Of a DNA stretch of 9,074 nucleotides, positions 5,437 through 9,074 are shown one piece after another. The translations under genes and the position numbers were made by a program. The stretch is from NCBI GenBank assembly GCA_017849395.1, contig JAFIHO010000105.1, positions 1 through 9,074 on the forward strand, given 5' to 3'. The notes below the pieces were generated by a model. That model worked only from the letters and a program-made list of their open reading frames with translations. It was not told the DNA's origin and ran no database searches. The first letter of the stretch is position 1. Each line of letters opens with the position of its first letter. The stretch is from Hyphomicrobiales bacterium (GTDB lineage: Bacteria; Pseudomonadota; Alphaproteobacteria; Micropepsales; Micropepsaceae).

Positions 5437-6951
5437 CTAACGCGCCGGCACCAGCCGGATCACGGAACCGCCCACGGGATCGCCGTTGGCGTTCTGGAGC
5501 AGCAGGTAAAGATTGCCGTCCGGTCCCTGATGTACATCGCGCACCCGGCCGTAGTCCTGGAACAATGTTTCCCGTGCGACGATCTGGCGGTCCTTGATCT
5601 CCATGCGGATCAGCTTCTGGCCCACCATGGCGGTGACGAACAGGTTGTTTTTCCAGGCCGGGAATTTGTCTCCCGTATAGAAGGCGATGCCCGCCGGACC
5701 GATGGAGGGATTGTAGAAGGTGAGTGGCGGCGTCCTGCCAGGCGCGGATTGACGGCTGATTCCCGGCTCCAGCCCCATGGTCACGATGCCCCAGCCATAA
5801 TCCTTGCCGGGTTCGATGATGTTGACCTCGTCGCCGCCCACCGGACCATGTTCGGTTTCCCAGAACAGGCCGGTGACGGGATCAATGGCCAGGCCTTCGG
5901 GATTGCGATGGCCATAGGTCCAGATGCTGGCCAGCGCGCCCGGCGTGTTGACGAAAGGATTGTCGCTGGGGATCGAACCGTCTTCGTTGATGCGGTGGAT
6001 TTTGCCCAGCGGCGAATAAAGACTCTGCGCTTGCTGCATGTCATGGCGCTCGCCCATCGACCAGAATAGATGGCCCTTGCCGTCGAACAGGAAGCGCGAA
6101 CCATAGTGGTCGGCGGGCGCGCTATAGACTTCGTCCGGCGCCTGGAACAGGGTCTGCTGCTCCACCCACTCATTGTTGGCATTGACCTTGCCGCGCACCA
6201 CGACCGTCATGGTTGGTGGCGCAAGATTGGGCGCGGTGTCATCGCCCGGCTGCACCACATAACCGGGACGCACCGTGCTGTAGGACAGATAGATCCAACC
6301 GGTCTTTGCATAGTCGGGATGCAGCGCCACATCCAGCATACCGCCATCCTGGCGCACGAATACAGTTGGCGTGCCTTTTACCGGGGCGGAGAGTTTGCCG
6401 TTCTTGTCCAGGAAGCGCAGACGTCCGGCACGTTCGGTGAAAATCATGCGGCCATCGGGCAGGAAGTCCATGCCCCAGGGCTGGTCCAGCCCCTTGGCCA
6501 AAGTCTCGACCTTGAATTTTGCCTTCTGGGTAGTGAACACCTTGCCGCTGATATCCGGCACGGGGCCAGCGCGCCGGTTCATGATGCCGCCCCGGATGCG
6601 CAGGTAGGCGGGCATCTGCGCCATTTCATCCGGCGAGAGCAGGGTTGTGAAGCCTGGCATGATGGTGCCGGGTTTGCCCTTCGTGATCGCGTCCACGATC
6701 TGCGCGTCGGTGCGGGCGTTCAGGAAATCGTTGGTGAACAGGCTAGGGCCGCGGCCCGCTTCCAGGCTGGCATTGTGGCAACTGCTGCACATGGTGGTGA
6801 ACACCTCATGCGCACGGCTTTGCAGCAGGGCGGGGACTGGCGGAGCCTGGCGGCGGGCCGGGATGACCGGGTCTTTGGGCGGCGCGGCGGTCTGCGCCAG
6901 CGCGGCGCCTCCCAGCATCAGGCTAAAGGCCGCAAGCAAGGTGCGTTTCAT
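5437..6951 (-). CDS. Secreted cytochrome c / PQQ-dependent sugar dehydrogenase fusion
   Basis: This 504-residue periplasmic enzyme probably oxidises an aldose or aldehyde with pyrroloquinoline quinone and passes electrons to its own heme. After a signal peptide (1-20, ALA-Q) comes a class I cytochrome c domain (about 45-122) with CSSCH at 55-59 and a likely Met98 ligand in IMPGF. A linker leads to the six-bladed soluble glucose dehydrogenase-like propeller (about 147-504). That domain shows QPWGMDFLPDGRMIFTER (157-174), GGMLDVALHPDY with the candidate catalytic His211, GHRNPEGL with Arg349-Asn350, ETEHGPVGGDEVN (365-377) and RVRDV with Arg469 and Arg471, which match the PQQ-binding residues of the family. 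The ATG at 6951 has GGGGGAG just upstream. The TTG four codons earlier is inferior. Substrate is unknown: soluble aldose, sorbosone and related aldehydes are all possible. No PQQ synthesis genes are in the window. Confidence 0.88.
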   Translation of the reverse strand: MKRTLLAAFSLMLGGAALAQTAAPPKDPVIPARRQAPPVPALLQSRAHEVFTTMCSSCHNASLEAGRGPSLFTNDFLNARTDAQIVDAITKGKPGTIMPGFTTLLSPDEMAQMPAYLRIRGGIMNRRAGPVPDISGKVFTTQKAKFKVETLAKGLDQPWGMDFLPDGRMIFTERAGRLRFLDKNGKLSAPVKGTPTVFVRQDGGMLDVALHPDYAKTGWIYLSYSTVRPGYVVQPGDDTAPNLAPPTMTVVVRGKVNANNEWVEQQTLFQAPDEVYSAPADHYGSRFLFDGKGHLFWSMGERHDMQQAQSLYSPLGKIHRINEDGSIPSDNPFVNTPGALASIWTYGHRNPEGLAIDPVTGLFWETEHGPVGGDEVNIIEPGKDYGWGIVTMGLEPGISRQSAPGRTPPLTFYNPSIGPAGIAFYTGDKFPAWKNNLFVTAMVGQKLIRMEIKDRQIVARETLFQDYGRVRDVHQGPDGNLYLLLQNANGDPVGGSVIRLVPAR

Positions 6952-7063
6952 GGTCTCCCCCAAGAATATCGTGCCGGGCGTTCGCGCCGCCCTGATCCGG
7001 CGCCAGTGGTATAGGGGCTTCCGGCAATTATCCAGCGGCGGCGTTGTGTCTTATGCGGATGGC

Positions 7064-7092
7064 GGCGGACTCCTGCAATCGCGGAGCCCGCC
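7064..7092 (-). terminator. Hairpin after the sulP gene
   Basis: GGCGGACTCC (7064-7073) pairs with GGAGCCCGCC (7083-7092), a ten-base stem with one mismatch on the plus strand that becomes a G-U pair in the minus-strand RNA, and a nine-base loop. It lies 17 bases past the sulP stop on the minus strand. No T-run follows, so it may be a weak or Rho-assisted end. The rest of 6952-7109 would hold the dehydrogenase promoter, but none is clear. Confidence 0.45.
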
Positions 7093-7109
7093 CCGCCCAT
7101 TGGCAATGG

Positions 7110-8639
7110 CTATTGGGAGTGTTCGCCCAGTATCTGGCCATAACGCGGGTTGCCGCCCAATTCATATTCGACCGTCGTGCCCCGCTTGGCTTTGCGCGAC
7201 ACCCAATCGGTGATCATTTCCGCGCAGGTGTGATCGAGATATGACACTTTGCTCAAGTTGAGCCGGATGCGGCCGCCATCGGGAAGTTCGTCCAGCTTGT
7301 TGGCCAGCTTGGGCAGGTTGACGAAGGTCGCGGCTCCGGTCAGATCGACCTCCGTCACATCATTCTCAGTCTTCTGATCGATAGTGAGTTTGATGTTGTG
7401 GAGATGCGGCACGATCTCCAACAGCGAGAGCGCCAGCCCGGTCAGCACCCCCGTCAGCAGGTCGGTGACCACCACCATCACGAAAGTGACGGCCCAGATC
7501 GCGGCCGGCAGGGCGCCATACTGATTGAACAGATGGGTTGCATGGCTGATCTTGACCAGCCGCCAGCCGGTGACGACCAGAACGCCTGCCAGCGCAGCGG
7601 TCGGCATCTCGCGCAGAAGCCAGGGAAGCAGCATCACGAACGCAAGTATCCATGCGCCATGCAGCATGGTGGACAACCGTGTCGCGGCGCCAGCCTGCAC
7701 ATTGGCAGAGCTGCGCACGATCACGCCGGTCATCGGCAAGCCGCCCAAAAAGCCGCAAACCATGTTGCCGACGCCCTGTGAGAACAGCTCTTTGTTGTAC
7801 TTGGTACGCGGGCCGTCATGCATGCGATCCACCGCAGCCGCTGACAGAAGCGTTTCCGCGCTGGCGATGAATGCGATGACCAGCGCAGTGATAAGGATGG
7901 GGGGGCTCGTCAAACCCGCCGTGATGTCGGCCAGCGTCGGAAATTTGACTCCTTCCAGCAGCGAAGCGGGCACAACGACACGCTTGACGTCGGGACGCAG
8001 TGTAAAGGCGATGAGCGTGGCCACCACGACGCCGATCAGTGCGCCCGGAACCAGCCTCAGCGCCTTGGGACGGAATTTTTCCCATGCCAGGAAAGAGATG
8101 ATGGTGATTGCGCCCAGCGCAAAAGCCCATTCGGTCGATCCCACCGAAACCGGAGAAAGATCGACGAACGCGCCCGGAACGGCCGCGAGGTTTGAGAGAC
8201 CGTTTGGCAACGGACTGCGGTCCAGCAGCACATGAAGCTGGCTGGCTACGATCAGCAACCCGATGCCCGCCAGCATACCATGCACGATAGCCGGAGATAT
8301 GGCGCGGAACCAGTGACCGATCCGAGCCGCGCCCGCAGCAATCTGAAACGCGCCGGCCAGGATGGCGATGATAGCTAGCGCGGCGACGCCGTCCTCTCGC
8401 ACGATCTCGAAAACCAGAACCGCCAGACCCGCAGCGGGACCGCTCACCTGGAGCGGTGAACCCGCCAGGGCGCCAACGACAATGCCGCCGACAATGCCGG
8501 TGATCAGGCCGGTCTGCGGCGGCATGCCGGAGGCAACAGCGATGCCCATGCACAGGGGCAATGCCACCAGGAACACGACGATGGATGCTATGAAATCGCG
8601 GCTAAGCGTGGATGCGATGGAACTCTTTGCTTCAGACAT
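7110..8639 (-). CDS. SulP family inorganic anion transporter with C-terminal STAS domain
   Basis: This is an inner-membrane anion transporter of 509 residues, probably for bicarbonate or sulfate. A long series of hydrophobic helices (about 15-410) is followed by a cytoplasmic STAS domain (about 418-503). The N-terminal part, DFIASIVVFLVALPLCMGIA and QVSGPAAG (64-71), forms the first repeat with the substrate-site motif. Later signatures are AETLLSAAAVDRMHDG (261-276), KYNKELFSQGVGN (280-292) and GGLPMTGVIVRSSANVQAG (299-317), all typical of SulP. In the STAS domain the usual Ser site region reads VSYLDHTCAEMI (465-476). The N-terminus resembles, from memory, the SulP clade often fused to or next to carbonic anhydrase, which favours bicarbonate, but no carbonic anhydrase is visible here. 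GGAAGG eight bases upstream supports the start at 8639. The upstream region is over 350 bases long. Confidence 0.93.
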   Translation of the reverse strand: MSEAKSSIASTLSRDFIASIVVFLVALPLCMGIAVASGMPPQTGLITGIVGGIVVGALAGSPLQVSGPAAGLAVLVFEIVREDGVAALAIIAILAGAFQIAAGAARIGHWFRAISPAIVHGMLAGIGLLIVASQLHVLLDRSPLPNGLSNLAAVPGAFVDLSPVSVGSTEWAFALGAITIISFLAWEKFRPKALRLVPGALIGVVVATLIAFTLRPDVKRVVVPASLLEGVKFPTLADITAGLTSPPILITALVIAFIASAETLLSAAAVDRMHDGPRTKYNKELFSQGVGNMVCGFLGGLPMTGVIVRSSANVQAGAATRLSTMLHGAWILAFVMLLPWLLREMPTAALAGVLVVTGWRLVKISHATHLFNQYGALPAAIWAVTFVMVVVTDLLTGVLTGLALSLLEIVPHLHNIKLTIDQKTENDVTEVDLTGAATFVNLPKLANKLDELPDGGRIRLNLSKVSYLDHTCAEMITDWVSRKAKRGTTVEYELGGNPRYGQILGEHSQ

Positions 8640-8764
8640 TGGTCAGACCTTCCGGCACGCGGGTGTCTGAAGCAGGCCGAAGATCGGAGAGCCTGGCGGC
8701 AAATAAAAGGGGGACAGCGTGGCGCTCAGCGGCTTTGAGCGAAGGCGCGAAACAAGAATCATAA

Positions 8765-8790
8765 ACTCTCCCGCGAGGATGCAGGAGAGT
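8765..8790 (-). repeat. Hairpin in the upstream leader of sulP
   Basis: ACTCTCC (8765-8771) and GGAGAGT (8784-8790) are perfect seven-base complements around a 12-base loop, about 125 bases upstream of the sulP start. It may be part of a structured leader or a regulator site. It matches no riboswitch I recognise. Confidence 0.4.
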
Positions 8791-8889
8791 CATAGGCGGG
8801 ATTAGGGGCGCTATCCAGCCGTCAGTTAACAGTGGCCGCATAAGAAAACGGCCCGTTACCTGTCAGTAAATACAATAGTCCTTATATTC

Positions 8890-8918
8890 CATATACTTAC
8901 AGGTATTTGTACAGTCGA
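8890..8918 (-). promoter_or_regulatory. Possible sigma-70 promoter for sulP
   Basis: On the minus strand, TCGACT (8918-8913) and TATATG (8895-8890) are separated by 17 bases and match -35/-10 consensus at four of six positions each. They lie in the most AT-rich part of the 8640-8994 gap, which otherwise holds only the hairpins listed. If used, transcription would start near 8882 and leave an untranslated leader of about 240 bases. Confidence 0.3.
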
Positions 8919-8956
8919 CCTCGATTCTTGGGGAACAAACACAATTCGACACAGTA

Positions 8957-8986
8957 CGCCCGGCGCCTGGTTTCAGACGTCGGGCG
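8957..8986 (-). terminator. Terminator after the partial gene at the window edge
   Basis: A 30-base hairpin, closed by CGCCCG and CGGGCG, pairs over 13 positions with one mismatch and one G-T wobble around a four-base loop. On the minus strand it begins eight bases past the stop at 8995. No strong T-run follows, but the stem is long and GC-rich. Confidence 0.6.
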
Positions 8987-8994
8987 GATCCCGT

Positions 8995-9074
8995 TCAGGC
9001 TTCGGCCCTCGCCTCCACGAGGTGCGGCTTGTCCAGGAAGCCGCGCGCAACGAAGTAGATAATGAGTGCGGCCA
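8995..9074 (-). CDS. C-terminal end of an unidentified, probably membrane protein
   Basis: An open frame enters from the right edge and ends at a TGA at 8995-8997, giving 25 residues. It begins AALIIYFVARGF, a hydrophobic stretch that could be the end of a last membrane helix, and finishes LDKPHLVEARAEA, a charged tail. The terminator-like hairpin just after the stop supports a real gene. Too little is visible to name a family; a transporter would fit. Confidence 0.6.
   Translation of the reverse strand, partial: AALIIYFVARGFLDKPHLVEARAEA

Noticed and set aside
6962..6977. CGGCACG on the minus strand just before the dehydrogenase gene, like a -24 element
   Set aside because: There is no GC at the required ten-base spacing, and the site is too close to the start codon.
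6070..7014. Long plus-strand open frame opposite the dehydrogenase gene
   Set aside because: The minus-strand frame has complete cytochrome c and PQQ domains; the plus-strand product is His-, Arg- and Gly-rich with no recognisable fold.
8632..8841. 69-codon frame upstream of and overlapping the sulP start, as a possible leader peptide
   Set aside because: The composition looks non-coding, no ribosome-binding site was noted, and it resembles no known leader; open frames of this length are common in GC-rich DNA.

Overview
The window looks like chromosomal DNA of a GC-rich alphaproteobacterium. The signs are an F1 ATP synthase operon that begins atpH-atpA, a single-membrane-span LepB, a queD-queF pair whose QueD resembles (from memory) other alphaproteobacterial QueD-like proteins, and PEP-CTERM surface proteins. 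There are no transposases, phage genes, tRNAs, rRNAs or CRISPR arrays. The genus cannot be fixed from this sequence.

Layout. Positions 1-831 (minus) hold the start of the ATP synthase operon: atpH, then the 5' end of atpA. lepB (signal peptidase I, minus) lies upstream of it. A short divergent region with a striking G-tract separates lepB from queD-queF (plus), two overlapping queuosine-pathway genes. Next come two plus-strand PEP-CTERM proteins (2901-3584 and 3756-4859). Each is preceded by a near-consensus sigma-54 (-24/-12) promoter at a suitable distance, and the second also by a cluster of palindromes and repeats. A strong bidirectional terminator (4878-4911) closes this block. The rest is on the minus strand: a small secreted protein of unknown function (4994-5299), a secreted cytochrome c / PQQ sugar dehydrogenase fusion (5437-6951), a SulP anion transporter with a STAS domain (7110-8639), and the last 25 codons of an unidentified protein (8995-9074), each mostly set off by hairpins.

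How the parts relate. Much of the window concerns the cell envelope. LepB removes the signal peptides carried by both PEP-CTERM proteins, the small secreted protein and the dehydrogenase. The PEP-CTERM proteins need an exosortase that is not in the window. Their paired sigma-54 promoters fit the known control of exosortase substrates by RpoN with the PrsK/PrsR two-component system. The dehydrogenase would feed electrons from sugar or aldehyde oxidation through its own heme to the respiratory chain.

The most interesting signals are the matched sigma-54 promoters, the dense symmetric DNA upstream of the second PEP-CTERM gene, and a QueD-like protein that lacks the expected catalytic cysteine and pterin-anchoring glutamate.
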